Positions 14,726-23,495 of a DNA stretch of 32,949 nucleotides are shown here, in pieces. Location: contig CAJMMD010000026.1 in the NCBI GenBank assembly GCA_905214465.1, positions 1 through 32,949 of the forward strand, written 5' to 3'. The translations under genes were made by a program, and so were the position numbers. Every line of letters begins with the position of its first letter. The first letter of the stretch is position 1. Under the pieces are notes generated by a model, which ran no database searches, was not told where the DNA came from, and was given only the letters and a program-made list of their open reading frames with translations. Source of the DNA: an uncultured bacterium. Its GTDB lineage: Bacteria > Actinomycetota > Coriobacteriia > Coriobacteriales > Coriobacteriaceae.

Positions 14726-15172
14726 CTACATCTGCTCGAGCATGGCAGTGCAGCCGGCGAGCACATCGCGGTAGGTGGCATCGAAGTTGCCGGTGTACCA
14801 GGGATCGGCCACGTCGCCGGGGCGCTCGGTCCAATCGAGCAAGCGCGTAATCTTGCCGTCGGGGTCGTCGCCAAAGATGCGACGCAGACCGCGCGCGTTC
14901 TCAGCATCCATATAAACAATGCGATCCCAGTTGCCATACTCTGCGCGCCGCACCTGACGTGCGCGATGTGCGACGACGGGAATCCCAACCTCGCGTAGCT
15001 TGGCAACGGTACCGTGATGTGGCGGGTTGCCGATCTCCTCGGTCGAGGTCGCGGCGGAATCGATGACAAACTCGTCCGCGCGTCCGGCGCGGTGCACCAG
15101 CTCGGTAAACACCGACTCAGCCATCGTCGAGCGGCAGATATTTCCATAGCAGATAAAAAGAATGCGTTGCAT
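14726..15172 (-). CDS. Low-molecular-weight protein tyrosine phosphatase
   Basis: This 148-residue cytoplasmic phosphatase removes phosphate from tyrosines through a Cys-phosphate intermediate. The N-terminal P-loop CYGNICRS places the nucleophile at Cys8 and the binding Arg at 14. The general acid is Asp123 in VADPWYTG. Length and both motifs fit the LMW-PTP family closely. Upstream is only a weak ribosome site (GAAAGG). The RpiR-type gene lies 60 bases upstream on the same strand, so the two may share a transcript, but a functional link is not evident. Candidate substrates such as tyrosine kinases of capsule synthesis are not in this window. Confidence 0.93.
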   Translation of the reverse strand: MQRILFICYGNICRSTMAESVFTELVHRAGRADEFVIDSAATSTEEIGNPPHHGTVAKLREVGIPVVAHRARQVRRAEYGNWDRIVYMDAENARGLRRIFGDDPDGKITRLLDWTERPGDVADPWYTGNFDATYRDVLAGCTAMLEQM

Positions 15173-15232
15173 AGAACGATACCTTTCATATAGAAGGCTG
15201 CTAAAGAGTCGAAGCCGGGCGCATGCAGAGTT

Positions 15233-15982
15233 TTATTTCTTGGCCAGTTTGAAGTAACGCTCAAATATCAATTCGAAAACGTAATAGAACATCAATCGAC
15301 TGTCGAGGTCCATGCTGCCCAAGCGGATTTCTTTTTGCACGGTGTAGATAGGGTAGTCGGCTAGTTTCGAGAGAGAATTTCGAGAAAAGCCGGTGAGTGT
15401 GACGACCTTGCATCCGCGCGTTTTGGCTATCGATGTAGCGTCAATAGACACCTGCGTCTCGCCGCTTACGGAAACGCTGAAGACCAGGTCGTTTTTGCCG
15501 AGGAGTTCTGCGTAATGCCTCATGACGTGGCGTTCACTAAGCGTGTCGGTATTCTTGCCCATTATTTTGAGCTTTTCAGCCATCTCGAGGCACGGGTATT
15601 TCGAAAAGCCCGAGCAGAAGAACACGATATGCGAGGCGTCCTGGATAAGGCTTACAACCGAGTCGATGACCCGGTCGTTAATCAGGTCTTTTGTTTGTAC
15701 GAGCTGGGTGTCGAGCGGAAGTGTCTCGATTGTGAATCGATTGCGGTCGAGCGAGGCGGAATACGATTGTTTGAGCTCCGTAAACCCCGAGAAGCCAAGC
15801 TTATGAGCAAGCCTGACGATTGTATTGGGAGCGACGAAGAACCGTTCAGCAACGCTCTTAAGCGTGACATCGTCAATATCATCACGCAGCTCGATGATGT
15901 AGCGCATGATCTCGCTTTCGAGATCGTTGAGCTTGCTCTCGCCAGCCCGCACATGATCATAAAAAGATGCTTGATCTTTCAT
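15233..15982 (-). CDS. MurR/RpiR-family regulator of alpha-glucoside cluster 1
   Basis: The protein is 249 residues from ATG 15982 (MKDQASFYDHVRAGESK). The frame stays open to 16135, but those residues (MISLTTQICVGRH) do not resemble the family, and no good ribosome site marks either start. The N-terminal HTH_6 domain includes LKSVAERFFVAPNTIVRLAH and LGFSGFTELK. The C-terminal SIS sugar-phosphate-binding domain spans about 95-240 (FFCSGFSKYPCLEMAEKLKI, SVSVSGETQVSIDATS). It is divergent from the GH4 gene and probably senses a phosphorylated disaccharide or hexose phosphate, as GlvR-type regulators do (inference). Confidence 0.9.
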   Translation of the reverse strand: MKDQASFYDHVRAGESKLNDLESEIMRYIIELRDDIDDVTLKSVAERFFVAPNTIVRLAHKLGFSGFTELKQSYSASLDRNRFTIETLPLDTQLVQTKDLINDRVIDSVVSLIQDASHIVFFCSGFSKYPCLEMAEKLKIMGKNTDTLSERHVMRHYAELLGKNDLVFSVSVSGETQVSIDATSIAKTRGCKVVTLTGFSRNSLSKLADYPIYTVQKEIRLGSMDLDSRLMFYYVFELIFERYFKLAKK

Positions 15983-16121
15983 AAGATGTTCCAGCCCCTC
16001 GCACCTCGTCGTACATATGGTACCGCTTTGTGTAGCCAGGTGAGAAATCGGTAATCGGTCAAGATCGCCAATTGCCCATGAACTGGGTAAACGTGCGTGT
16101 CTGCCTACACATATCTGTGTC

Positions 16122-16168
16122 GTGAGCGAAATCATGTGTCCCCGTTTCGCATTGGCTCACACGGGGAC
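16122..16168. promoter_or_regulatory. Overlapping dyads in the divergent RpiR/GH4 spacer
   Basis: Three short inverted pairs are nested here: GTGAGC (16122) with GCTCAC (16155), GCGAAA (16126) with TTTCGC (16145), and GTCCCCG (16138) with CGGGGAC (16162). They lie in the 298-base spacer 15983-16280, about 115 bases before the GH4 start, where an operator for the neighbouring regulator is expected. I see no convincing -35/-10 pair. Nothing else is recognised in the spacer. Confidence 0.35.
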
Positions 16169-16280
16169 TCGCAAATGACCTTATGTCGCAAAATATCAAT
16201 CGAAACGAAGCAAGCCGAGGACAACCGCGGAGCCCAAGGTCTTCGAGAACACCGATCAGCCAACCCTGGAGGGACGGAAC

Positions 16281-17606
16281 ATGAAGGATAAGCTCAATAT
16301 TGTGATCGTTGGCGGCGGCTCCACGTGGTGCCCTGGCATTCTTAAAGCCCTGACCAAGCACATGGACATTCTGCCGCTGAACCGCGTGATGCTCTATGAC
16401 ATCGATGCCGAGCGTCAGCGTCCGATCGGCGAGTTTGGCAAGATCCTCTTCGCCGAGGAGGAGCCCGGTGTGGAGTTTGGTTACACCACCGATAAGGACG
16501 AGGCTTACACCGACGTCGACTTTGTGCTCTGCCAGATTCGTACCGGCGGCTACGAGATGCGTAGCAAGGACGAGAAGATTCCGCTGCATATGGGAATCAT
16601 CGGCCAGGAAACGGTGGGCCCTGGCGGCATGGCTTACGGTATGCGCTCCATGCATGACATGGTTGAGATCGTCAACGACGTTCGCGCTCATAGCCCGGAG
16701 GCGTGGATTATCAACTACACCAACCCGGCTGCTATTGTGGCATATGGTCTCGAGCGCGTCCTGCCCGATGAGCATCGCGTCCTCAACATCTGCGATCAGC
16801 CCGTCAACCTCATGCGCTCTTACGGTCGCCTGCTCGGTCGCGATATGAGCAAGACGGAGCCCGTGTACTTCGGCCTCAATCACTTCGGTTGGTTCAAGCA
16901 CATCTACGATGAAGAGGGCCATGACCTCGTCCCGCAGATTAAGGAGTACACGGAGAAGAACGGCTTCCTTCCTGCCGATGCCGAGCAGCGTGACCAGTCC
17001 TGGCTTGATACCTACGCCATGGTCAAGGACATGCTCGAGGACTTCCCCGACTATCTGCCCAACACTTATCTGCAGTACTATCTGTATCCCGAGTACAAGG
17101 TCGTTCACCTCGACCCCGACTACACTCGCTCCGACGAGGTTATCAACGGTCGTGAGAAGCGCGTGTTCGCCGAGTGCGAGCGTGTTGCCAAAGTCGGCAC
17201 CGCAAAGAACTCCTCGGTTGTGCAAAACGACGCTCATGGCGATATGATCGTGGAAATCACGTCGGCCATTTATCGCAACACCAACAAGACTTTCATTGTC
17301 ATTGTGCCCAACAACGGCATTATCGAGGGTATGCCCGATGACGCCATGGTCGAGGTTGCGGCAAGCGTGGGCGCCAATGGCCCGCAGCCCTATGCTGTTG
17401 GCAAGATCGGTACCTTCTATCGCGGCCTTATGGAGAACCAGTACGCCTATGAGCGCCTGACTGTTGAGGCTTGGATGGAGGGCTCCTACGAGAAGGCTCT
17501 GCAGGCACTCACGCTTAATCGTCTGGTCGGTGACGCCAAGAAGGCTCGCAAAGTGCTCGACAAGCTCATCGAGGCCAATAAGGATTACTGGCCGGAGCTT
17601 AAGTAG
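16281..17606 (+). CDS. GH4 6-phospho-alpha-glucosidase-like enzyme (cluster 1)
   Basis: This 441-residue NAD- and metal-dependent glycosidase of family GH4 would hydrolyse PTS-imported phospho-disaccharides such as maltose 6'-phosphate in the cytoplasm. The Rossmann motif GGGSTWCPG is at 11-19. Metal and catalytic positions are visible: Cys171-Asp172 in CDQP, His201 in LNHFGWF, and a Tyr near 263 in LPNTYLQYY. CD-x-P and NHFGW indicate alpha-type rather than beta-type GH4 enzymes (which carry CN-x-P). The third residue is Gln instead of the usual Met (CDMP), which could shift specificity. GGAGGG lies 10 nt before the ATG. It is followed by the EIICB gene after an attenuator-like hairpin. Confidence 0.9.
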   Translation: MKDKLNIVIVGGGSTWCPGILKALTKHMDILPLNRVMLYDIDAERQRPIGEFGKILFAEEEPGVEFGYTTDKDEAYTDVDFVLCQIRTGGYEMRSKDEKIPLHMGIIGQETVGPGGMAYGMRSMHDMVEIVNDVRAHSPEAWIINYTNPAAIVAYGLERVLPDEHRVLNICDQPVNLMRSYGRLLGRDMSKTEPVYFGLNHFGWFKHIYDEEGHDLVPQIKEYTEKNGFLPADAEQRDQSWLDTYAMVKDMLEDFPDYLPNTYLQYYLYPEYKVVHLDPDYTRSDEVINGREKRVFAECERVAKVGTAKNSSVVQNDAHGDMIVEITSAIYRNTNKTFIVIVPNNGIIEGMPDDAMVEVAASVGANGPQPYAVGKIGTFYRGLMENQYAYERLTVEAWMEGSYEKALQALTLNRLVGDAKKARKVLDKLIEANKDYWPELK

Positions 17607-17635
17607 TTAGTTCCATAGCGCTTGATAACTGTTAT

Positions 17636-17674
17636 GGGGCGTGTGGGCTGTAGAGCTGCACGCCCCGTTTCTTT
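17636..17674 (+). terminator. Attenuator-like hairpin between GH4 and EIICB genes
   Basis: GGGGCGTG (17636-17643) pairs with CACGCCCC (17659-17666), with further GCT/AGC pairing in the loop, then GTTTCTTT. It lies 29 bases past the GH4 stop and just before the EIICB ribosome site. It would cause partial termination or stabilise the upstream message, giving more enzyme than transporter. Confidence 0.6.
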
Positions 17675-17688
17675 AAGAGGGGTATCCC

Positions 17689-19251
17689 ATGAACAAAGAT
17701 GAGCTGCTGGCAAAGTTCCAGCGCCTGGGCAAAGTCCTCATGACGCCTGTCTTGATCCTGCCAATCGCCGGCATCCTTCAGGGCTTTGGCAATGCCTTTA
17801 CCAGCCCCACCCTTACGGCAGCTGTTCCCTGGCTTGCTGCTCCGGGCTTTGCGATCTTCTTTTCGATTCTCAAGGCCGCTGCCAGCATCGTTATGAACAA
17901 CATCCCGGTTATCTTCTCGATTTGTCTCGCCTATGGCTTCGCCAAGTCCGAGAAGGCTACCGCGGCGCTTTGTGGCTTTTTGGGCTACATGTGCATGAAT
18001 TCCGTGATGGGCACGTTCCTTACGGCGACTGGCGTTATCGATCCCGCGAATCTTACGACGGGCCAGAGCACGATCCTCGGCATCACCACGCTCGACACGG
18101 GCGTTATCGGCGGTCTTCTGGTGGGCGCAATCGTCGCATGGTTGCATAACCGTTACTACAAGATTGAGCTGCCTGCCGTGTTCTCCATCTTCAACGGCAC
18201 GCGCTTTATCCCGGCGGTGACGCTGCTCTCATGCAGCATCCTCGCATTGGTCATGTCCTTTGTTTTCCCGTTTATTCAGAACGCTCTCGGCGCGCTGTCC
18301 GAGTTCATCAAGACTACGGGTGCCTTTGGTGCATTTGTCTACGGCGCCGGCGAGCGCATGCTCCTGCCTTTTGGCCTGCATCACTTTGTCTATTTGCCGT
18401 TCTTCTTCACGTCGCTTGGTGGCGTCGAGACCATCGACGGCCAGACTGTTCAGGGCGCTATCAATATCTACAACGCGATCCTGGGCTCTCCCAGCACGCC
18501 GTTTAACATCGAGGTCAGCCGTTTTGTCATGAACGGCAAGGTTATCTTCGCCATGTTCGGCCTGCCCGGCGCTGCACTCGCCTTCTACAAGACGGCGCTT
18601 CCCAAGAACAAGAAGAAGACCGCAGCGCTCATGATTGCCATCGTGGTGCCTTGCATCCTCTCCGGCATTACCGAGCCGCTCGAGTACTCCTTCCTGTTCA
18701 TCGCGCCCATCCTCTACGTATTCCACGCTCTCATGGCTGGTCTTGCTTATGCGCTGACCTATATCCTGCAGTTCAACGTGGCCGGTTCCGCATCCTTTGG
18801 CGGCCCGCTCTTGTCGTTGATCTTTAACGGCATTATGGGTGCAGCCAAGGGCTCCAACTGGCAGGTTATCCTGTTCCTCGGCCCCATCTACTTCGTGGTG
18901 TACTACTTCGTCTTCAAGTTCATCATCCTTAAGAAGGACCTTAAGACCCCCGGCCGCGAGGAAGAGTCCGACGATGAGGCCGAAAAGGCTCCCAAGACCG
19001 TGATCAGCGACCTCATTCCCGCCATCGTTGAGGCAGTGGGCGGCGACAACAATATTAAGTCTGTCGAGGCCTGCTTCACCCGTCTGCGCATCCAGCTCAA
19101 TGACTGTGACAAGGTGGTTGATGACGCCGAGTTTACCGAAAAGCTCGAAGCGCGTGGCATCGTGCATGTTAACGGCGGCGTGCAGATTGTCTACGGTAAC
19201 ATGGCATCTAACTACGCAACCCAGATGCGCGAGCTGCTGGGCATGGAGTAA
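17689..19251 (+). CDS. PTS alpha-glucoside EIICB (cluster 1)
   Basis: This 520-residue inner-membrane permease of the phosphotransferase system imports and phosphorylates a disaccharide. The EIIC domain covers about 1-410 with about ten membrane segments. Typical motifs include ERMLLPFGLHHFVYLPFF and the substrate-site GITEPLEYSF. The EIIB domain covers about 440-520, with the phosphocysteine at Cys462 in ACFTRLR. The IIC-IIB order and length match MalP/GlvC of the maltose and alpha-glucoside type. No EIIA domain is fused or adjacent, so a shared EIIA elsewhere must supply phosphate. GAGGGG lies 6 nt before the ATG. Together with the GH4 enzyme it forms an uptake and cleavage unit. Confidence 0.93.
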   Translation: MNKDELLAKFQRLGKVLMTPVLILPIAGILQGFGNAFTSPTLTAAVPWLAAPGFAIFFSILKAAASIVMNNIPVIFSICLAYGFAKSEKATAALCGFLGYMCMNSVMGTFLTATGVIDPANLTTGQSTILGITTLDTGVIGGLLVGAIVAWLHNRYYKIELPAVFSIFNGTRFIPAVTLLSCSILALVMSFVFPFIQNALGALSEFIKTTGAFGAFVYGAGERMLLPFGLHHFVYLPFFFTSLGGVETIDGQTVQGAINIYNAILGSPSTPFNIEVSRFVMNGKVIFAMFGLPGAALAFYKTALPKNKKKTAALMIAIVVPCILSGITEPLEYSFLFIAPILYVFHALMAGLAYALTYILQFNVAGSASFGGPLLSLIFNGIMGAAKGSNWQVILFLGPIYFVVYYFVFKFIILKKDLKTPGREEESDDEAEKAPKTVISDLIPAIVEAVGGDNNIKSVEACFTRLRIQLNDCDKVVDDAEFTEKLEARGIVHVNGGVQIVYGNMASNYATQMRELLGME

Positions 19252-19279
19252 ACGACTCAAACACACGAGCAAGATTAAT

Positions 19280-19327
19280 ACAGGCCGGCGTCCGATTCTA
19301 CAATCGGGCGCCGGCCTGTGCTGTTTT
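19280..19327 (+). terminator. Terminator after EIICB of cluster 1
   Basis: An 18-bp stem (17 pairs) ACAGGCCGGCGTCCGATT (19280-19297) against 19302-19319, with loop CTAC, is followed by GCTGTTTT. It lies 28 bases past the stop. The remaining spacer to 19443 shows nothing recognisable. Confidence 0.85.
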
Positions 19328-19443
19328 GGGGCGAATGGGCAAGTACATGACGTGCTCGCTGCTCTCTTTTGGCACTGCCTATCGTGTGTTCGGGCGTCTT
19401 GCAACGGTGAGGTGCGTCCTTTTCAGTCCTAGTGTGTTTGCGG

Positions 19444-20244
19444 CTAGCGCTGCGCCCGAAGTCGATTTGCACAGCTGATATACAGAGCGTTAACCGCGCT
19501 TTGTAGGCTCATGCCCTCAACCAAGGCGGTCGAGTACTCGCTGAGTGACTCCGCGCTCACGGGTAGCAAGAGCTCGCGCGCCCCGTTGTTATCGAATGCC
19601 ATGTTGCTCGATATCCAAATAACGCGGCAACCTCGCCGCTTGGCCTCAACGTAAAGATTGAAGATATGGCTCGTCTTCCCTGAGAACGATACAAAGATGG
19701 CTAGATCGTCGGGTTGGAGCAGACAGAGCGACGTTTCCTGTCCCTTGACGGAGCCGAATGAGAAGCACAGTCGGTTTACGCGGCTCAGCTTTTCGCAGAG
19801 TGAGCGGGCGGCGAGATTGGAGAATGAGCTTCCGTATACGTAGACATTTTGCGCATCGAGAAGCCAGTCAACGGCCTGCTCGAGTCGATCCTCAGTGAGC
19901 AGGCGTTTTGTTTCAAGCAAAGAGGTCTCTACGATATCGAAATACCAGGGTATATCGATTTGCTTATGCGCCCTTGCCTCGGTTGTCTCGCGCTGGAGCC
20001 AAGCGTTGAAGTCGTCAACTTGCTCTTTGAACGATCGAAAGCTCGAGCCGTTTACGCGCCTGCAGAAGCGCGAGATGGTCGCGGGCGATGTATTGCACGC
20101 GCGGGCAAGTTCTTCTATTGAGAGCTCTGGGATCTCGTCGTGATGGGAAAGGGCGTAGAGTGCGATGTGGGCGTCAAGGCTGCCGCCCTTCTCGACGTCT
20201 TCGATACAAGACCTGAGGTTCGAATAGACCTCGTACATCGACAT
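19444..20244 (-). CDS. MurR/RpiR-family regulator of alpha-glucoside cluster 2
   Basis: This 266-residue regulator has an N-terminal helix-turn-helix (LSIEELARACNTSPATISRF, then CRRVNGSSFRSFKEQV) and a C-terminal SIS domain at about 110-250 (VYVYGSSFSNLAARSLCEKL; FVSFSGKTSHIFNLYVEAKR). GGAG lies 8 nt before the ATG; a second Met two codons on is an alternative start. It is the last gene of the minus-strand set GH4-EIICB-regulator, placed behind a terminator, so it may be expressed by read-through. It differs clearly in sequence from the cluster 1 regulator, implying separate effectors. Confidence 0.9.
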   Translation of the reverse strand: MSMYEVYSNLRSCIEDVEKGGSLDAHIALYALSHHDEIPELSIEELARACNTSPATISRFCRRVNGSSFRSFKEQVDDFNAWLQRETTEARAHKQIDIPWYFDIVETSLLETKRLLTEDRLEQAVDWLLDAQNVYVYGSSFSNLAARSLCEKLSRVNRLCFSFGSVKGQETSLCLLQPDDLAIFVSFSGKTSHIFNLYVEAKRRGCRVIWISSNMAFDNNGARELLLPVSAESLSEYSTALVEGMSLQSAVNALYISCANRLRAQR

Positions 20245-20263
20245 TCAAATCACTCCAAACAAT

Positions 20264-20299
20264 AATGCCCCGGAGCGGATATGCCATCTCCGGAGCATT
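20264..20299 (-). terminator. Terminator between EIICB 2 and its regulator
   Basis: AATGCCCCGGAG (20264-20275) pairs with CTCCGGAGCATT (20288-20299), 11 of 12 Watson-Crick. On the minus strand ATTGTTTGG follows. It ends only about 20 bases before the regulator start. Confidence 0.7.
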
Positions 20300-20321
20300 G
20301 TGGTGAAGCTATGGGACGGAT

Positions 20322-21902
20322 TTATTCCATGCCCAAGTATTCTCTCATTTCGACTTTGTAGACAGAAGCTTTATTGCCGTAAACGATCTGAACACCGCCG
20401 CCAACGTGCACGATGGCGCTGGCGCCGAGGTCTTTGGTGAAGACGCTATCGTCCTTGACCAGGGCGGTGTCTTTGAGGCTGAGCCTCAGGCGAGTGAAGC
20501 AGGCGTTGACACCCGAGATGTTATCGGCGCCGCCCACGGCTTCCACGATCTGCGGGATGAGCTCGCTTACCTGGACAGGTGCTTTGGAGTCGATGGCCGA
20601 CGTGTCATCCGCTGCCTGCGTGTCATCATCCTCGCGGCCCGGGGTTTTGAGGTTAAATTTCTTGATAAAGGTGCGGAACAGTACGTAATAAATCCCGAAG
20701 TAAGCGATGCCGAGCGGAATAAGCCAGAACCAGTTGGAGCCTTTATCGGCGTTCATGATGCCGTTGAAGATCCACGAGAGGAGCGGTCCGCCGAAGGCGG
20801 AAGGTCCGGGCACATTGAACTGTACCAGGTAGGTGAGTACATACGCGATGCCGCACAGCAGGGCGTGGACCACATAGAGTACGGGCGCTACAAAGAGGAA
20901 GGAGTACTCGAGCGGTTCGGTTATGCCCATGATGGCGGCCGGAATAACGGCGGCGATCATGAGGGAGCCGACCTTCTTTTTATTCTCGGGACGGGCACAG
21001 TGGTAGATGGCGAGCGCCGCCGCGGGCAGGCCGCACATGGCGAACAGCACCTTGCCGTTCATGACGTATTTTGAGATGTCGATGTCGTACATCATGCCGG
21101 GCGTGTTGAGCATGGCGTTGTAGATGTTGACAGCACCCTCGACGGTCTGGCCGTCAACCTGGATGCTACCGCCCAGAGAAGTGAAGAAAAACGGCAGGTA
21201 GATGAAATGATGCAGGCCGAAGGGCAGAAGCATGCGCTCGGAGAAGCCATAGATGAACGCGCCAAACACCCCGGTGGAATCGATGAGTGTCGAGGCGGCC
21301 TTTAGGCCGGTTTGCACAAACGGAAACACGAAGGCGAGCGCAACGCCCACCAGGCTTGCGAAAACGACGGTGAGGGCGGGGACGCAGCGCGTGCCGTTGA
21401 AGATGCCGAGCACCGGCGGAAGCTGCACCTTATAGAATCGGTTGTGGATCCATGCGACTACCAAGCCGATGATGATGCCGCCGAATACGCCGGTGTCGAG
21501 TGTGGTTACGCCCAGGATGGCGTTCTGACCGGTCTGTAGGTTGGCGGGATCGATGGTGCCCAGCAGGATAAGCAGCTGACCCATGATCGTGTTCATGGTC
21601 ATGTAGCCGATAAAGCCCGAGAGTGCGGCGGTCGCCTTCTCGGCCTTGGCGTAACCGTAGGCGATGCAGATCGCAAAGAGAACCGAGATGTTACCATTGA
21701 TAACGTTGCCGGCTGCTTTGATGAGCGTGCTAAAGATCACCATCGGCTCGGTGCCCAAAAACGGGCAGAGCGAGATGAGGTTGGCATTGGAAAGGGCGGA
21801 GCCCAGACCGACCAAAATGCCGGAAACGGGCAGGAGGAGGACCGGCGCCATGAGCACCTTGCCGAGTCTCTGGAACTCGCTGTAGAGCTTGCTTTCTTTC
21901 AT
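20322..21902 (-). CDS. PTS alpha-glucoside EIICB (cluster 2)
   Basis: This 526-residue paralogue of the cluster 1 permease is alignable along its full length. The EIIC domain (about 1-415) carries ERMLLPFGLHHFIYLPFF and GITEPLEYSF. The EIIB domain has the phosphocysteine at Cys468 (ACFTRLR). The IIC-IIB linker is longer and more acidic (REDDDTQAADDTSAIDSKA). Again there is no EIIA. It starts 24 bases after the GH4 gene of this cluster, clearly co-transcribed, and would import the sugar that enzyme cleaves. Differences in the loops between the two permeases suggest related but non-identical substrates (inference). Confidence 0.93.
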   Translation of the reverse strand: MKESKLYSEFQRLGKVLMAPVLLLPVSGILVGLGSALSNANLISLCPFLGTEPMVIFSTLIKAAGNVINGNISVLFAICIAYGYAKAEKATAALSGFIGYMTMNTIMGQLLILLGTIDPANLQTGQNAILGVTTLDTGVFGGIIIGLVVAWIHNRFYKVQLPPVLGIFNGTRCVPALTVVFASLVGVALAFVFPFVQTGLKAASTLIDSTGVFGAFIYGFSERMLLPFGLHHFIYLPFFFTSLGGSIQVDGQTVEGAVNIYNAMLNTPGMMYDIDISKYVMNGKVLFAMCGLPAAALAIYHCARPENKKKVGSLMIAAVIPAAIMGITEPLEYSFLFVAPVLYVVHALLCGIAYVLTYLVQFNVPGPSAFGGPLLSWIFNGIMNADKGSNWFWLIPLGIAYFGIYYVLFRTFIKKFNLKTPGREDDDTQAADDTSAIDSKAPVQVSELIPQIVEAVGGADNISGVNACFTRLRLSLKDTALVKDDSVFTKDLGASAIVHVGGGVQIVYGNKASVYKVEMREYLGME

Positions 21903-21926
21903 GATGTTCCTTCGATGCGCGGGGAG

Positions 21927-23252
21927 TTAGGACAGGGTCGGCCAATAATCGCCGTTCGCTTCGATCAGGTCGTCGAGGATTTGGCGCGCGACGGTAGTCG
22001 AAGGGACGGTCTTGTTGATTGCGATGGCTTCGAGCGCCTTCTGGTAGGAATGCTCGTAATATGCGTCGACGGCGAGCTTCTCACTGGCATTCTGCTCTTC
22101 GATAAGCCCCTTGTAGAAGGTGGGGATAGCAGGCTGGCTGATGGGTTCGGGGCCCCAAGAACGCAGGTAGGCGGGGACCTCGACCATGGCGTCGTCGGGC
22201 AGATTGGGGATGGCGCCGTTATTCTCGACGATTACGAGATAGCGTTCGCACTTGTTGTAGGCGATAGAGGCGGCTGCGTCGACGATAAAGTCGCCAAAGA
22301 CCGTGAAGCTCTGTACGGGGCTCTTGTAATTGGCGGGATCTGCCAGGTACTTGTCGTGCTCGGCAAACATCTCCTTCTCGCGTCCGTTGATGACGTTGTC
22401 GGCGCGCGTCCAGTTGGGGTCCATGTCATCTGCCATGTCTTTGGAGTACAGGTAGTACTGCAGGTAGCTGTTGGGCAGATACTCGGGATAGTCCTTCACA
22501 ATCTTGACGTATTGACCCCAGGTGTGCATCCAGTCCTTGTCCTTGTGATGCTTGTCGCTCACGGCCATGCCGTGCTCGAGAATCATCTGACGGAGCTCCG
22601 GCAGACGATCGCGCCCCTGCTTGTCGTAAATTTTGGTAAACCAGCCAAAGTGATTGAGTCCAAAATACATGGGGTCGATATCGCGCCAGCTGGGAAGTTC
22701 GAGCATCTTAGAGTACGAGAGCAAGATAGCCGTGGGCATATCGCAGATGTTAAGGATATGGTCGTTGCCAAACTCGCGACGTGTGGCCTCGGCGACAACT
22801 GCGGCGGGGTTGGAATAGTTGAGGATCCAGGCGTCTGGACTATATTTCTTGGCGTAGCGTACGAGGTCGAAGACGCCGGGGATGGACCTGATGCCATAGG
22901 AGATCGAACCGCCGGCGCCGCAGGTTTCCTGTCCCACGCAACCGTACTTGAGAGGGATGCGCTCGTCCTGGCGACGCATCTGAAGGCCACCCTGGCGGAT
23001 TTGCGCGAAGACGAAGTCGACATCGGTGAATGCCTTTTCGGGATCGGTCGTCACGACAACTTCGATGTCAGGAGCTTCCTGCTCGATGAACTGCTTCATG
23101 ATGTCGTAGACGAGATGCATGCGCTTCTCGTCGATGTCGTACAGGGCGAGTTTGCGCAGCGGTAATTCGTTTTTCTTCTGCAACAGGCTCTGGATGATGC
23201 CGGGAGTGTGGGTGCTGCCGGCTCCGGCGATTACAACTGCTTTCTTGTCCAT
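21927..23252 (-). CDS. malH: GH4 6-phospho-alpha-glucosidase (cluster 2)
   Basis: This 441-residue GH4 enzyme acts in the cytoplasm on phosphorylated alpha-glucosides such as maltose 6'-phosphate. The Rossmann motif GAGSTHTPG is at 10-18. CDMP (Cys170, Asp171, Met172, Pro173) is the signature of 6-phospho-alpha-glucosidases, and His201 in LNHFGWF is the second metal ligand. LPNSYLQYY holds the proposed base Tyr. AAAGGGG lies 8 nt before the ATG. It leads the minus-strand set with EIICB and an RpiR regulator. Sequence divergence from the cluster 1 enzyme is substantial, so this is an old duplication or separate acquisition rather than a recent tandem copy. The symbol malH is by family and not experimentally supported. 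Confidence 0.92.
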   Translation of the reverse strand: MDKKAVVIAGAGSTHTPGIIQSLLQKKNELPLRKLALYDIDEKRMHLVYDIMKQFIEQEAPDIEVVVTTDPEKAFTDVDFVFAQIRQGGLQMRRQDERIPLKYGCVGQETCGAGGSISYGIRSIPGVFDLVRYAKKYSPDAWILNYSNPAAVVAEATRREFGNDHILNICDMPTAILLSYSKMLELPSWRDIDPMYFGLNHFGWFTKIYDKQGRDRLPELRQMILEHGMAVSDKHHKDKDWMHTWGQYVKIVKDYPEYLPNSYLQYYLYSKDMADDMDPNWTRADNVINGREKEMFAEHDKYLADPANYKSPVQSFTVFGDFIVDAAASIAYNKCERYLVIVENNGAIPNLPDDAMVEVPAYLRSWGPEPISQPAIPTFYKGLIEEQNASEKLAVDAYYEHSYQKALEAIAINKTVPSTTVARQILDDLIEANGDYWPTLS

Positions 23253-23495
23253 GTGGTAAACCCCTTTCGTGTGGATTGACCACTTCAGACTACGAAAGCT
23301 CTACCTGCGATTCCATCGATTTTCAGATTGCGAAAAACGATAGCGATAATCTTAACAGGATGCGTTTTGCGTGGTTAAATAGCGCCGGGAAAGATGCTGA
23401 CTTGGGCGGCAGACGACGTGTTGCATGGCTGCAGGAGCGAACGCCACACGGTCAAAAGATGGTGGGCGGTGCTGCGGCTTTTGGCTGTAATTGCG

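Noticed and set aside
16059..17237. 392-codon minus-strand frame opposite the GH4 gene
   Set aside because: No recognisable domain and overlaps a complete GH4 enzyme on the other strand.
16281..17606. 6-phospho-beta-glucosidase (CelF type)
   Set aside because: Beta-type GH4 enzymes carry CN-x-P; this protein has CD-x-P and NHFGW, which point to alpha-type substrates.
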